DNA from: Candidatus Bathyarchaeota archaeon
GTDB taxonomy: Archaea; Thermoproteota; Bathyarchaeia; Bathyarchaeales; SOJC01
Direction: 5' to 3'
Length of the DNA: 46,373 nucleotides
Assembly: GCA_020351305.1 (NCBI GenBank)
Contig: CP070730.1
Location: forward strand, 1,472,145 to 1,518,517
In this document: positions 1-8,743 of the stretch, piece after piece
Numbering within the stretch: position 1 is the stretch's first letter
How the letters are laid out: every line of letters begins with the position of its first letter
Notes under the pieces: generated by a model
What the model saw: only the letters and a program-made list of their open reading frames with translations
The model's database searches: none
What the model was told of the DNA's origin: nothing
Program-made: the position numbers and the translations under genes

Positions 1-171
1 GATAACATCTGCAAACTCGTCTTCAATGATTCTCTTGTCTTCACCTTGAATAGCTTCCCCAAGTTCTTCGATCTCCTCTTTCAACCATCTATAAGTTCCA
101 TTAGCACCTCGTTTGAAGTCTCGATGAGAATATATGCGCTCCATCATTTCCTGAAACTCACGAATATACAT
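1..171 (-). CDS. MazG-like nucleotide pyrophosphohydrolase, partial (3' end outside window)
   Basis: The first 57 codons of a minus-strand gene read from ATG at 171 to the window edge without a stop. The helix WLKEEIEELGEAI followed by IIEDEFADVI is the EExxE...ExxD metal-binding signature of MazG/all-alpha NTP pyrophosphohydrolases. These enzymes hydrolyse NTPs or dNTPs to the monophosphate plus PPi as housecleaning. The gene follows glyA by 70 bases on the same strand, so it is probably cotranscribed with it. The C-terminal half is not visible, so substrate class and length cannot be judged. The family call rests on the EELxEA and DEFADV motifs alone. Confidence 0.75.
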   Translation of the reverse strand, partial: MYIREFQEMMERIYSHRDFKRGANGTYRWLKEEIEELGEAIQGEDKRIIEDEFADVI

Positions 172-241
172 AACTTTTCTTCCTTTTCAGTAAAGGCTAA
201 GTAAACCTTGATATTGCTTCCATTAGAATGTACCGCCGTAT

Positions 242-1555
242 TCAGCGAATTTTCACGTACTTGTATGCTTCTGCTGTGTCCTCAAAGCAGTAGTGCACAT
301 CTTGATAGTCCTTTCTGAACTCTACAACATCTTTCTTAACTTTATTAAGATCTTCCTTATCGATAACCACACGTTTGATGAAATCCGCAATTTCATGCAT
401 CTCAGATTTTTTCATACCAAGCCTTGTTACTTCAGAAGTACCAAGCCTTATTCCTCCTGGATGCATAAAGTGACGCCCCTCCTTAATGTCCCATGGCAAT
501 AGATTCCGATTAATGATAATGTTGGCTTTTTCCAAAACCTCTTCTATTTTTCCACCGTCGCCTTGTTTTGTAATGTCAACAAGAATGATATGCGATTCTG
601 TGAAGCCTTTATGTTCAGCCAACACCTTAAGCCCACGTTCATACAGGGCCTGTGCTAACTCTTTCGCGTTCATGATCACTTGTTGGGCATACTGTTCTCC
701 AAATTCCAAGAACTCAGCACATGCTACGGTAACGCCTGCTAGAGCATGCAAATGGTGATTACTCACCATACCAGGAAATGTGGCTCTTTTAATTATGTTT
801 GCATCTTTGTTCCATGAAAGCACTCCACCATGTTGCGGACCGAAGAGAGTCTTATGAGTACTTAAGCTGACGACATCAGCACCTTCCCGTAGAGGATCTT
901 GGAATGTTCCACCCGCAATTAAACCAGCTACATGAGCAGCATCATAGCCAATTCTTGCGCCTACATTGTGAAAAACTTCAGCTAATTCTCTAATAGGGTG
1001 AGGAAATGGAAACACGCTTGCCCCGAAAATTGCAAGCTTAGGTGGGGTTCCTTCATCTACTAGCTTTTTCATTCTTTTCTTCGTCTTGTCGACATCTATG
1101 TTCAACTCTTTATAGTCCAATGCTAAGTAACGCACATCCAAACCACTGACAGCCCCTGCCGTTCCTCCTAGCCGTTTCTTACCCGTTGTAATATGACCCC
1201 CACATGGAATTGATAGCGCCATCATTACATCACCTGGCTCTGTGAACGCTGTGTAAACCACGAGATTTGCGACCACTCCTGAAATGGGGCGCACATCAAC
1301 AAATTCAGCGTTGAACAATTTCTTCATCAAATCAATACACAGAAGCTCGACTTGATCTATGAAGGAACATCCTGCATAAACGCGCTCACCTGGCCAACCC
1401 TCAGCATAACGATGACCAAAATCACTTGCCAATGCTTCACGCACAGCTGGGCTCGACACATTTTCGCTTGCTATCAAAGGAATACTTTCTTGAAACCATC
1501 GATGATGTTCTTGGATTAATTGAAAAGTTCGATTATATGATGTGTGGGCAGACAA
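242..1555 (-). CDS. glyA: Serine hydroxymethyltransferase
   Basis: This PLP enzyme interconverts serine and glycine while loading a one-carbon unit onto a tetrahydropterin carrier. The 437-residue length is normal for the family. Visible hallmarks are PLIASEN near residue 26, the GHRYAEGWPGERVYAG substrate loop (48-62), YDAAHVAG with the cofactor-binding Asp205 and His208, and the Schiff-base lysine K235 in STHKTLFGPQHGG. Translation appears to start at TTG after a weak G-rich site (AGGGGG). The MazG-like gene lies 70 bases downstream on the same strand. In archaea the carbon acceptor may be tetrahydromethanopterin or tetrahydrofolate; the sequence does not decide this. Confidence 0.96.
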   Translation of the reverse strand: MSAHTSYNRTFQLIQEHHRWFQESIPLIASENVSSPAVREALASDFGHRYAEGWPGERVYAGCSFIDQVELLCIDLMKKLFNAEFVDVRPISGVVANLVVYTAFTEPGDVMMALSIPCGGHITTGKKRLGGTAGAVSGLDVRYLALDYKELNIDVDKTKKRMKKLVDEGTPPKLAIFGASVFPFPHPIRELAEVFHNVGARIGYDAAHVAGLIAGGTFQDPLREGADVVSLSTHKTLFGPQHGGVLSWNKDANIIKRATFPGMVSNHHLHALAGVTVACAEFLEFGEQYAQQVIMNAKELAQALYERGLKVLAEHKGFTESHIILVDITKQGDGGKIEEVLEKANIIINRNLLPWDIKEGRHFMHPGGIRLGTSEVTRLGMKKSEMHEIADFIKRVVIDKEDLNKVKKDVVEFRKDYQDVHYCFEDTAEAYKYVKIR

Positions 1556-1680
1556 AGATTCAACCCCCTATCTTTTAGAAAGATCATGCTGACATAAAAA
1601 GCTTTGAACCAACAATAACTTTAATTGCACGCACATTAACTATTGCTAAGTGGATACACTAGCGTGCGGAGCTTGACGAT

Positions 1681-1860
1681 ATGAGTAGAAAAAAGAAGCG
1701 AGAAAGTGGTGCACCTATGCCTGCAGCAAGTGCTGGCTTACTGAGGTTCTTTGAGGAGGAAACAAAAGGTATACAGATTAGGCCAGAACTAATTGTTGTT
1801 CTCTCGATAGCCCTAATAGTTTTGTGCATATTAGCGTGGGCTTATTCTCCACCAGTATGA
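1681..1860 (+). CDS. secG: Preprotein translocase subunit Sec61-beta (SecG equivalent)
   Basis: A 59-codon gene with the architecture of archaeal Sec61-beta. It has a basic start (MSRKKKRES), the cytosolic segment GAPMPAASAGLLRFFEEE, then IQIRPELIVVLSIALIVLCI, where the I-x-P-E-hydrophobic pattern leads into one C-terminal transmembrane helix. Sec61-beta is the small, non-essential tail-anchored subunit of the SecYEbeta channel. A GGAG lies about 12 bases before the ATG. The last 19 bases overlap the convergent LSM gene. It is short but closely matches the family in size, motif order and topology. Confidence 0.88.
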   Translation: MSRKKKRESGAPMPAASAGLLRFFEEETKGIQIRPELIVVLSIALIVLCILAWAYSPPV

Positions 1861-2132
1861 AGAACTTCTATTCGCTGAACTGAGCCTAGATTAACAAAAA
1901 TCTCACTTCTATCCTCTCTACCAGCAATCTGCGGTATAGGGTTTGCTATTGTCGCACGGAAAATTACGGCTTCTGCATTTGAAAGCCAGATTCCTGGTGG
2001 TTCGTGAGTTATGGCAACTAAGGTTCCTTCAAAACCATAAGCTTGATTGAGGATTACTAATAGCCTCTTACCTACATTTTTTTCCAGCATATGGAAGATT
2101 GATGGAGGAGGCAAGATGCTGTTAGCTGGCAT
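1842..2132 (-). CDS. LSM/Sm-like small RNA-binding domain protein
   Basis: A 96-residue protein with an Sm-type fold pattern. From about residue 15, MLEKNVGKRLLVILNQAYGF gives the first Sm strands, then GTLVAITHEPPGIWLSNAEAVIF, and a late hydrophobic strand, FVNLGSVQRIEVL, resembles Sm motif 2. Archaeal Lsm proteins form heptameric or hexameric rings on U-rich RNA. This one is a divergent, atypical member because the canonical IRG near the C-terminus is replaced by NLGS. No Shine-Dalgarno is obvious, so the mRNA may be leaderless. Its 3' end overlaps the convergent Sec61-beta gene. Confidence 0.62.
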   Translation of the reverse strand: MPANSILPPPSIFHMLEKNVGKRLLVILNQAYGFEGTLVAITHEPPGIWLSNAEAVIFRATIANPIPQIAGREDRSEIFVNLGSVQRIEVLHTGGE

Positions 2133-2302
2133 AAATGATCTCTATTCTCTTATAATAGCACTAAGATAAAACTTTATCTGGACTCTGGTACAGGCATCTT
2201 TGGAAACTTACTTTAAAATGCCTCCGAAGTGTTTTGAAGGTTATTAACTTAATATCTATGAAACGAACTATTCTTGAAATTCATGAGGAGGCAACAATCT
2301 GA

Positions 2303-4129
2303 TTGTCTTCTGCTAAGAATTTAGAGTACTCAATTGATCGAGCTGTAAAACATTATTCATCCCTCTTTGTGTTGCCTTCTCATAGAAAAGTTGCTTTACT
2401 AACTTTTCTGTTGTGCATAATAGGAGGGACTCTCGCTGTTTTTCCATTTACTACTTCAACCTCTGGAATGATTTTGGCTCTGCAATTTAGTTTACTTTTT
2501 TTCTCGTTTTCATCAATCTCTGATGTAATCATTAGACAGGTTTTCATGAAGTCTGATCCGATCTTCAACACTAGGCGTTGTGCGGCTCTTTCCGCGTTCT
2601 CTATCCTGCTGTGGTTCGGGTTTCTCCTGATAGGTTCTCTACTTGCTTTCTTCACTGGATCTTGGGGTCTTTGGATTGACCTATTTTCAATCGGATTTGT
2701 AGCTGTTTGTATACTACGCTTAGTTGTATTTTCGTCTACATCCTTTGCATCCTACGGAAAAGCATTGGGAGCAGCTTTACTGCAACCTATTTTGTGCCTA
2801 CCACCATTGTTTTGGACATCTTACTACATGAATTACAGGTTAACCTATGCAGAAGTAGCTTATTTTCCCCTTTCCATTCCCATAGCGATTCTTACGGTTT
2901 TTGTTTTCATCCAATCAGTTGATAAAGTCGGGATGGAGGCTTTTCAGACACCTACAGTCAAAATCCTTAAGGCGTTTTTAGCTAATTGGATGGAGGACTT
3001 GGTGGCTCCAGTAGAAAATCTCTTTGAAAGTTTTGGAAAACGTAGGACTATCGATTTCTCTCTTCTTGCATTTAAAGCAGAGAATAAAATCAAATCTTTG
3101 ACTGTCGTGTCCTCGTTCCATCCCGGACCATTCAAGAATGTTGGGAGCAGTCTTCTCCCCTTCATGCTTCAAAGAAGCCTGGAGAAAAAACTAAATTGTG
3201 TTGTAGCAGTTCCTCATGGTTTGTATGGACACGAATTCGATCTTTTTTCCCAAAATGAAAACCAAAAAGTATTGACAAGTGTATTGGAATCAACAGAATT
3301 TACTCAATTTTCTCCTAAAGCAACTCGCCTTGTAAGAACGCAAAAGGGCGTTGCTAGTGGGAGCTGTCAGATATTCGGAGATTGTGCAGTCTTCACTCTA
3401 ACACTGGCACCTGAGACAACTGAGGATTTTCCTCAAGAGATAGGCGATATGATTCTCAAGAAGGCATCACAATTGGGACTAAAGCATGTGATTATAATTA
3501 ACGCCCATAACAGCATTAATGATCCTTTTGACACAGACAAAGCTGTAGACCCTTTAAAAGAAGTTGCTCTAGAGGCTATGCATAGAACCTCCAAATTTAG
3601 GCCTTCTCCCTTTAAAATTGGCATTTCAAAGGCCTTGCCTAAGGAGTTCAGCCTTGAAGACGGGATGGGTCCTGGAGGAATATCCGTTTTAACAATTAAA
3701 GTTGGCAACCAGACCTGTGCTTACATAACTATTGATGGTAATAACATGGTTTCCGGTTTAAGAGAAAAGATTCTTGGAGCATTAAAAGAGGTAGGTGTTG
3801 ACGAAGGCGAGGTTCTCACTACTGACACACATGCCGTGAACGCCGTAGTCCTGACAGATCGTGGTTACCATCCGCTGGGCGAGGCAATATCACATGAAAA
3901 ACTGACTGACTACATTAAGTGCCTGACCATGAAAGCTATAGATAATATGATGCCTGCATCGGTCGCTTGGTTTGCTGGTCAAGTTCCGGATGTAGGGGTG
4001 ATTGGAGAAAGCCAGATAAGAGAGCTGTCAAATCTGGCTGACAAAGCACTTCAGCAGGCCAAGAAATCTGCAGTTTTATTGTTAACAGCTGTGAGCCTAC
4101 TTTTTGTCGGGTTGCTTATTCTTCTTTAG
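2303..4129 (+). CDS. DUF2070 family archaeal membrane protein
   Basis: A 608-residue archaeal integral membrane protein of the DUF2070 family, function unknown. About six transmembrane helices occupy residues 28-210, a large soluble domain spans about 215-585, and one last helix ends the protein (AVLLLTAVSLLFVGLLILL). The soluble domain holds clustered polar motifs: FHPGPF (His273), PHGLYGHEFD (His305, His310), NAHN (402) and TDTHAVN (Asp508, His510). These look like metal or catalytic ligands, an inference. The TTG start is preceded by GAGGAGG at 2285-2291. The gene is convergent with porB, with 8 bases between the stops. Confidence 0.82.
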   Translation: MSSAKNLEYSIDRAVKHYSSLFVLPSHRKVALLTFLLCIIGGTLAVFPFTTSTSGMILALQFSLLFFSFSSISDVIIRQVFMKSDPIFNTRRCAALSAFSILLWFGFLLIGSLLAFFTGSWGLWIDLFSIGFVAVCILRLVVFSSTSFASYGKALGAALLQPILCLPPLFWTSYYMNYRLTYAEVAYFPLSIPIAILTVFVFIQSVDKVGMEAFQTPTVKILKAFLANWMEDLVAPVENLFESFGKRRTIDFSLLAFKAENKIKSLTVVSSFHPGPFKNVGSSLLPFMLQRSLEKKLNCVVAVPHGLYGHEFDLFSQNENQKVLTSVLESTEFTQFSPKATRLVRTQKGVASGSCQIFGDCAVFTLTLAPETTEDFPQEIGDMILKKASQLGLKHVIIINAHNSINDPFDTDKAVDPLKEVALEAMHRTSKFRPSPFKIGISKALPKEFSLEDGMGPGGISVLTIKVGNQTCAYITIDGNNMVSGLREKILGALKEVGVDEGEVLTTDTHAVNAVVLTDRGYHPLGEAISHEKLTDYIKCLTMKAIDNMMPASVAWFAGQVPDVGVIGESQIRELSNLADKALQQAKKSAVLLLTAVSLLFVGLLILL

Positions 4130-4137
4130 CTTTTTCT

Positions 4138-5106
4138 CTATGTCATGCTGCATTTCTTGAGTAGCTTGTTCCATCGTTTATCTATTATTTTTTGGATATC
4201 GGTTAATACATGCTCAAATTTTGGCTTGAACAAATGTCCAAAGCGACGTTGCATTTTAAGATATTCTCTAACGTCTTTCCTGCGTTCTGGTTTTAAAGTC
4301 ATAATTTTACTCTGAGGAGACAAACTATATTCGCTATCTATTGCCTCCCACAGTGGAAAGATGCACGTTTCTACAGCTAACCTTGCAAGCTCTATGGTTT
4401 TGCTGGTGTCATAACGCCAACCTCGAGGACATGGTGCAAAGACGTGTAGAAAGGCGGGGCCCTCGGCTTCCAAGCCTTTCCGTGCTTTTATGAGTAAATC
4501 TTGCCAATATGCAATTGATGCTGTTGCCACATAAGGAATTTCGTGAGCCACCATTATATCCGCTATGGGTTTCTTCATTTGAGTCTTTCCCGGAATATCT
4601 GTACCTCCAGGCGATGTCGTAGTTGACGCGCCATGAGGCGTGCCTCCACTTCGTTGTATACCCGTATTCATGTAAGCTTCATTATCGTAGAGTACATAAA
4701 GAAAGTCATGCCCCCTCTCTGCTGCACCCGATAGAGCTTGAATTCCGATGTCGAAGGTGCCCCCATCACCAGCAAAGGCAATTACATCCACCTTCTCTTG
4801 CTTTAGTCTTCTCTTCCTCTTCATTGCTTTTAATGCAGCTTCGATGCCGGATGCGTTAGCAGCAGCGTTTTCAAAAGCTGTATGAATCCACGGAACTTTC
4901 CAAGCAGTGTAGGGGTATATTGTTGAAACAACTTCCATGCACCCTGTTGCGTTAGTGACTATTGTAGGTCCACGTGTAGCCTTCATTATCTGTCGAAGGG
5001 CGATAGCTGGTCCACACCCAGCGCATGCTCTATGTCCTGACGTGAAAAGTTCCGGCTTCTCAGCAATTTCTCGAGCAGTAAATTTCCAAGAAATTGTTGC
5101 TACCAT
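4138..5106 (-). CDS. porB: Pyruvate:ferredoxin oxidoreductase, beta subunit
   Basis: The thiamine-diphosphate subunit of the four-subunit archaeal pyruvate:ferredoxin oxidoreductase, which interconverts pyruvate + CoA with acetyl-CoA + CO2 + reduced ferredoxin. The cysteines for the proximal [4Fe-4S] cluster are visible: C28 and C31 in ACAGCG, C56 in NATGCMEV, and C226 in APCPRGW. The TPP motif runs from AFAGDGGTFDIGIQ (111-123) to DNEAYMNTG. The length of 322 is typical. It is the last gene of the porG-D-A-B operon and starts 15 bases after porA. Confidence 0.95.
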   Translation of the reverse strand: MVATISWKFTAREIAEKPELFTSGHRACAGCGPAIALRQIMKATRGPTIVTNATGCMEVVSTIYPYTAWKVPWIHTAFENAAANASGIEAALKAMKRKRRLKQEKVDVIAFAGDGGTFDIGIQALSGAAERGHDFLYVLYDNEAYMNTGIQRSGGTPHGASTTTSPGGTDIPGKTQMKKPIADIMVAHEIPYVATASIAYWQDLLIKARKGLEAEGPAFLHVFAPCPRGWRYDTSKTIELARLAVETCIFPLWEAIDSEYSLSPQSKIMTLKPERRKDVREYLKMQRRFGHLFKPKFEHVLTDIQKIIDKRWNKLLKKCSMT

Positions 5107-5121
5107 TTTTAACTTCTCCTA

Positions 5122-6348
5122 TTATCGCACTCCTGCAAACTGCACGTATTCCTTAACACTTTTTGTCTCTACTATTTCCATCAAATCCTTGTAAATGCCT
5201 TTAATGATATTTTGAGGCATATCCCTTCCTCCAAGACCGTAAATGTAGTCCACAACATACGGATGCGATGAGGTATCATAGAGAACGTGGCGTAGCTCGT
5301 GAAAAATCGGTCCTCCATATCCACCAAAGCTGTTGCTTCTATCCATCACCGCAATCGCTGAAATGTTTTCCAATGCTTCTTTTATGTCTCTTACTGGAAG
5401 AGGTCTGAAATTGCGAAGTCTTAGGAGCCCTGCTTTGACTCCTTTAGCGCGAAGTTGGTCTACAACAGTTTTGGTAGTGCCTGCAGTAGAGCCGACGCAG
5501 ACTGTCGCGATTTCGGCATCCTCAAGTCGATAGGAGTCAACCAAACCATTTCCATATCTGCGTCCAGTCAGCTGGGAATATGCGTTGTGTGTTTCAGTTA
5601 TAATTTGTGCCGCCTTTTGCATTGCTTCTTCCTGTTGTCTCTTATGTTCAAAGTAGTAGTCGAACAGGTCCAAGGGGCCCATTGTTATGGGATTATCTGG
5701 ATCTAGTTTGAAAGGTACTTTCTCGCCATTGTGATTCGTTATTAAGGGTAGTTGTCTGTTGCCAACGAACTCTCTTACAGCCTCATCTGGCAAAACCTTA
5801 ACATTTTCCAATGTATGACTGAGGAAGAACGCATCGAGGCATACCATGACTGGGAGAAGCAAATCGGGGTGTTCAGCTATTCTGAAGGCCTGGATGATTG
5901 AGTCGTAGGCTTCTTGTGAATTTTCAACATAAATCTGAACCCAGCTGCTATCTCTTTCAGCCATGCTATCCGAGTGATCGCAGTGAATATTTATCGGTGC
6001 AGACAACGCTCGATTTGCGATGGCCATAACTACTGGTGCTCTGCATCCTGATGTAACATAGAGAATCTCATGCATTAGGGCAAGACCCGCAGAAGCTGAT
6101 GCGGTGAATGTTCTTGCTCCTGTTGCAGATGCAGCTACACATGCGCTGAGGGCACTATGTTCTGATTCTGTGCAGACAAATTCAGTTTTCACCTTTCCAT
6201 CTGCTACATATTCACTAAATCTTTCCACTATAATTGTCTGAGGTGTTATGGGGTATGCTGCTACTACATCTACGTCTGATTGCTTGACGGCGTAAGCAAC
6301 TGCCTCGTCACCGTTCATTGCACGGGTTTCCTGCTGACCCGCTTTCAT
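5122..6348 (-). CDS. porA: Pyruvate:ferredoxin oxidoreductase, alpha subunit
   Basis: The alpha subunit carries the pyrimidine-binding half of the TPP site and the transketolase C-terminal domain. Visible motifs are GDEAVAYA, AAYPITPQT, ESEHSAL and the PorA-typical HCDHSDSMAERDSSW. The start is placed at ATG 6348, giving 408 residues, because a GGGAG site precedes it and porD stops 2 bases upstream. A longer in-frame reading to 6393 would overlap porD and adds no conserved sequence. PorA pairs with PorB in the catalytic core and defines this operon as pyruvate-type rather than 2-oxoglutarate-type. Confidence 0.94.
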   Translation of the reverse strand: MKAGQQETRAMNGDEAVAYAVKQSDVDVVAAYPITPQTIIVERFSEYVADGKVKTEFVCTESEHSALSACVAASATGARTFTASASAGLALMHEILYVTSGCRAPVVMAIANRALSAPINIHCDHSDSMAERDSSWVQIYVENSQEAYDSIIQAFRIAEHPDLLLPVMVCLDAFFLSHTLENVKVLPDEAVREFVGNRQLPLITNHNGEKVPFKLDPDNPITMGPLDLFDYYFEHKRQQEEAMQKAAQIITETHNAYSQLTGRRYGNGLVDSYRLEDAEIATVCVGSTAGTTKTVVDQLRAKGVKAGLLRLRNFRPLPVRDIKEALENISAIAVMDRSNSFGGYGGPIFHELRHVLYDTSSHPYVVDYIYGLGGRDMPQNIIKGIYKDLMEIVETKSVKEYVQFAGVR

Positions 6349-6350
6349 CT

Positions 6351-6635
6351 TTATGCTCCCTCCCTCACCATTTTTATAGCGTCTACAGGGCATTCATGGG
6401 CACATATGCCACAGCCTTTACAGAAGTTGTAGTCAAATTCGATGTCTTCTGTAGCTTTATTCCATTTTATAGCTGTGTCAGGGCAGATCATAGGGCAGAG
6501 TAGACACTTTGTGCATTTCGCTTGGTCACGAACTGGTTTGAAAGTTCTCCAGTCACCTGTATGATATTCTGTAGCTGGTTTCCAGCAAACCCCAGCTATA
6601 GGGATATCCTTCCAACCCTTCTGTTCGTCCCTCAT
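6351..6635 (-). CDS. porD: Pyruvate:ferredoxin oxidoreductase, delta (ferredoxin) subunit
   Basis: A 94-residue 2x[4Fe-4S] ferredoxin-like subunit that passes electrons from the PorB cluster to soluble ferredoxin. Two clusters are evident, CTKCLLCPMICP and CKGCGICAHECP, each CxxCxxCxxxCP. The N-terminal extension (WKDIPIAGVCWKPATEYHTGDWRTFKP) is characteristic of PorD and covers the cluster region in homologous complexes. Its start codon overlaps the porG stop by 4 bases (ATGA), a translational-coupling arrangement. Confidence 0.95.
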   Translation of the reverse strand: MRDEQKGWKDIPIAGVCWKPATEYHTGDWRTFKPVRDQAKCTKCLLCPMICPDTAIKWNKATEDIEFDYNFCKGCGICAHECPVDAIKMVREGA

Positions 6636-7195
6636 GTAGCTCTAACTTCCTTATAGGCTTCTCTTATTACAGCGACATTTCTTTCTGCTAATTCTTCTTT
6701 TGTGAAACGTTTTCTAACAACCTTCTCAATGCTTTCCAAGCTTACTAGGGATGCTGCGCGAGTTGCAGCACCAAGCATTGCTGTGTTCGTGATGGGAACG
6801 TTTAGTATTTTAATGGCGATATCAGTCGCTGGAACGGTCCAGACTTTCTGAGAAGTAATATCCAGCTTTTTTCTTAATTCTTGAGGGCTTTCTTGGGTGT
6901 TGACGACAAGAATCCCATCTTCAGCGAGGCCTTTGGTAACTTTAACCGTTTTAAGGAGTGTTGGATCAAGCACGACTGCTACATCAGGGTTATAGATGGA
7001 GCAGTGTAGTCTGATGGATTCATCGCTGATCCTTGTGAAGGATGCTAAAGGGGCACCCATACGCTCAGGACCAAACTCAGGGAACGACTGAACATGCCTT
7101 CCTTCTAGAATGGCGGCTTTCGCCAAAAGCTCGCTAGCTGTCCATGCCCCCTGCCCACCTCTGCCATGCCAACGGATTTCTCGAAACTGCGACAT
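6632..7195 (-). CDS. porG: Pyruvate:ferredoxin oxidoreductase, gamma subunit
   Basis: A 187-residue gamma subunit that binds CoA. It opens with IRWHGRGGQGAWTASELLA and continues FPEFGPERMGAPL, both signatures of the 2-oxoacid:ferredoxin oxidoreductase gamma family. It is the first gene of the minus-strand operon; GAGGAGATT lies a few bases before the ATG. The operon promoter must lie in the 258-base gap shared with the divergent kor operon (7196-7453). Confidence 0.94.
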   Translation of the reverse strand: MSQFREIRWHGRGGQGAWTASELLAKAAILEGRHVQSFPEFGPERMGAPLASFTRISDESIRLHCSIYNPDVAVVLDPTLLKTVKVTKGLAEDGILVVNTQESPQELRKKLDITSQKVWTVPATDIAIKILNVPITNTAMLGAATRAASLVSLESIEKVVRKRFTKEELAERNVAVIREAYKEVRAT

Positions 7196-7453
7196 TTAAT
7201 CTCCTCGAATCTTTCGTTCTTAATTTGAATAGTCAAATATACATATTTCCCTGAATCTGATGGCGGTGGGCAAAAAATTAGTTGAGGAAACATTTGATTT
7301 TCTGTCTCTACAAGACATTTAAGATCACCTGAAATTTTTTCTCCCTATTAAGATCTATACGAAACACTTTTCCCTATCTGATGTATTTGTAACACATCGT
7401 CCAAAACTCGACGTTCAAACGCAAAAAAATATGATCAAGAGGTTCAAAGACAA

Positions 7454-7684
7454 ATGGGAAAGATTGTAATTAATGAAAATGGGTGCAAAGGCTGTGCTCT
7501 CTGTGTCAATGCATGTCCATTCTCTCTCATACGTATCTCCGATCGAATCAACTCCCAGGGATATTATCCAGCTGAACTTGTAGATCCGGAAAAGAGATGC
7601 ACCAGTTGCACTTTATGTGCGATAACATGTCCCGATGTCGCCATTGAAGTTTACCGAGAAAAAAAAGCAAGAGTGGAAAAATAA
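7454..7684 (+). CDS. korD: 2-oxoacid:ferredoxin oxidoreductase, delta (ferredoxin) subunit
   Basis: A 76-residue 2x[4Fe-4S] protein with CKGCALCVNACPFS and CTSCTLCAITCPDVA. It resembles the free-standing delta subunit of KorABCD/Vor complexes, lacking the long PorD N-terminal extension. An AGAGGT site lies about 10 bases before the ATG. The stop codon overlaps the korA start (TAATG), so the pair is translationally coupled. It supplies the electron exit route to ferredoxin for the downstream catalytic subunits. Confidence 0.9.
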   Translation: MGKIVINENGCKGCALCVNACPFSLIRISDRINSQGYYPAELVDPEKRCTSCTLCAITCPDVAIEVYREKKARVEK

Positions 7685-8742
7685 TGGAAAAAAAGTTTAT
7701 GACTGGAAATGAAGCAATCGCTGAAGCAGCAATTCAAGCTGGTTGTCAACATTTCTTTGGATACCCAATAACCCCGCAAAGTGAAATTCCGGAATACATG
7801 TCAAAACGCCTACCCGAAATTGGGGGGATTTACCTTCAAGCAGAAAGTGAAGTAGCTGCGATTAACATGCTTTTTGGCGCAGCTGGTGCAGGTGTGCGAG
7901 TAATGACCTCCTCTTCTAGCCCTGGGATCAGTCTGATGCAGGAAGGAATCTCATACATTGCTGGAGCCCAGCTTCCTTGTGTAATAGTGAACATCATGCG
8001 AGGAGGACCTGGACTGGGCGGCATACAACCCTCACAATCCGACTACTTCCAAGCTACTAAGGGAGGGGGACATGGTGATTATCACATGCTCGTACTTGCA
8101 CCTCACACTGTACAGGAAGCAGTTTCACTTACGATGGAAGCTTTTGACCTTGCCGATACATACAGAAACCCTGTGATGATTCTAGGAGATGGCTACATGG
8201 GTCAGATGATGGAACCAGTTGAATTCTACAAAACCTCATCACCGAACCTGCCCCCAAAAGATTGGGCTCTAACAGGAGCTAAAGGTCGATCCGCTAACTT
8301 GGTTAAAAGCCTTTATTTAGATCCTGAAGCTCTGGAGAAACATAATTTAGAAATTAACCGAAAAATCCAAAAGATGAGAAAAGATGAGGTCCGTGTAGAG
8401 AATTATCAAACTGATGACGCTGAGGTCATCATAGCCGCTTATGGGACAGTCGCTAGAATCTGCAAGACAGCAATTAAAGTTCTACGTGATAAAGGAATCA
8501 AAGCAGGAATGATAAGACCAATTACCGTATTCCCTTTCCCTTATAATGACTTTGAAAAACTGGCTGATAAAATGCGTAAGTTTCTAGTAGTTGAGATGAG
8601 CCTTGGACAGATGATTGAGGACGTTAAGCTTGGTCTATGCGGGAAAGCTCAAATTAGCTTCTATGGGCGAACTGGAGGTATGGTGCCAAGCTATGACGAA
8701 ATAGTCACCGAAACAGAGAAACTTGTAAAGGAGGTAGGTTGA
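7684..8742 (+). CDS. korA: 2-oxoacid:ferredoxin oxidoreductase, alpha subunit (KorA/VorB family)
   Basis: A 352-residue alpha subunit of the KorA/VorB group. It has MTGNEAIAEAAIQAGC, FFGYPITPQSEIPEYM and the group-typical PGLGGIQPSQSDYFQ followed by KGGGHGDY. Known members oxidise 2-oxoglutarate (Kor) or branched-chain 2-oxoacids (Vor). The motifs do not separate these cleanly, so substrate is open; the symbol korA is used for the family. The gene sits second in korD-A-B-C and overlaps korD by one base. Confidence 0.9.
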   Translation: MEKKFMTGNEAIAEAAIQAGCQHFFGYPITPQSEIPEYMSKRLPEIGGIYLQAESEVAAINMLFGAAGAGVRVMTSSSSPGISLMQEGISYIAGAQLPCVIVNIMRGGPGLGGIQPSQSDYFQATKGGGHGDYHMLVLAPHTVQEAVSLTMEAFDLADTYRNPVMILGDGYMGQMMEPVEFYKTSSPNLPPKDWALTGAKGRSANLVKSLYLDPEALEKHNLEINRKIQKMRKDEVRVENYQTDDAEVIIAAYGTVARICKTAIKVLRDKGIKAGMIRPITVFPFPYNDFEKLADKMRKFLVVEMSLGQMIEDVKLGLCGKAQISFYGRTGGMVPSYDEIVTETEKLVKEVG

Positions 8743-8743
8743 A

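Noticed and set aside
5122-6393. Longer porA start at 6393
   Set aside because: It would overlap porD by 43 bases, while ATG 6348 has a ribosome site and begins the conserved sequence.
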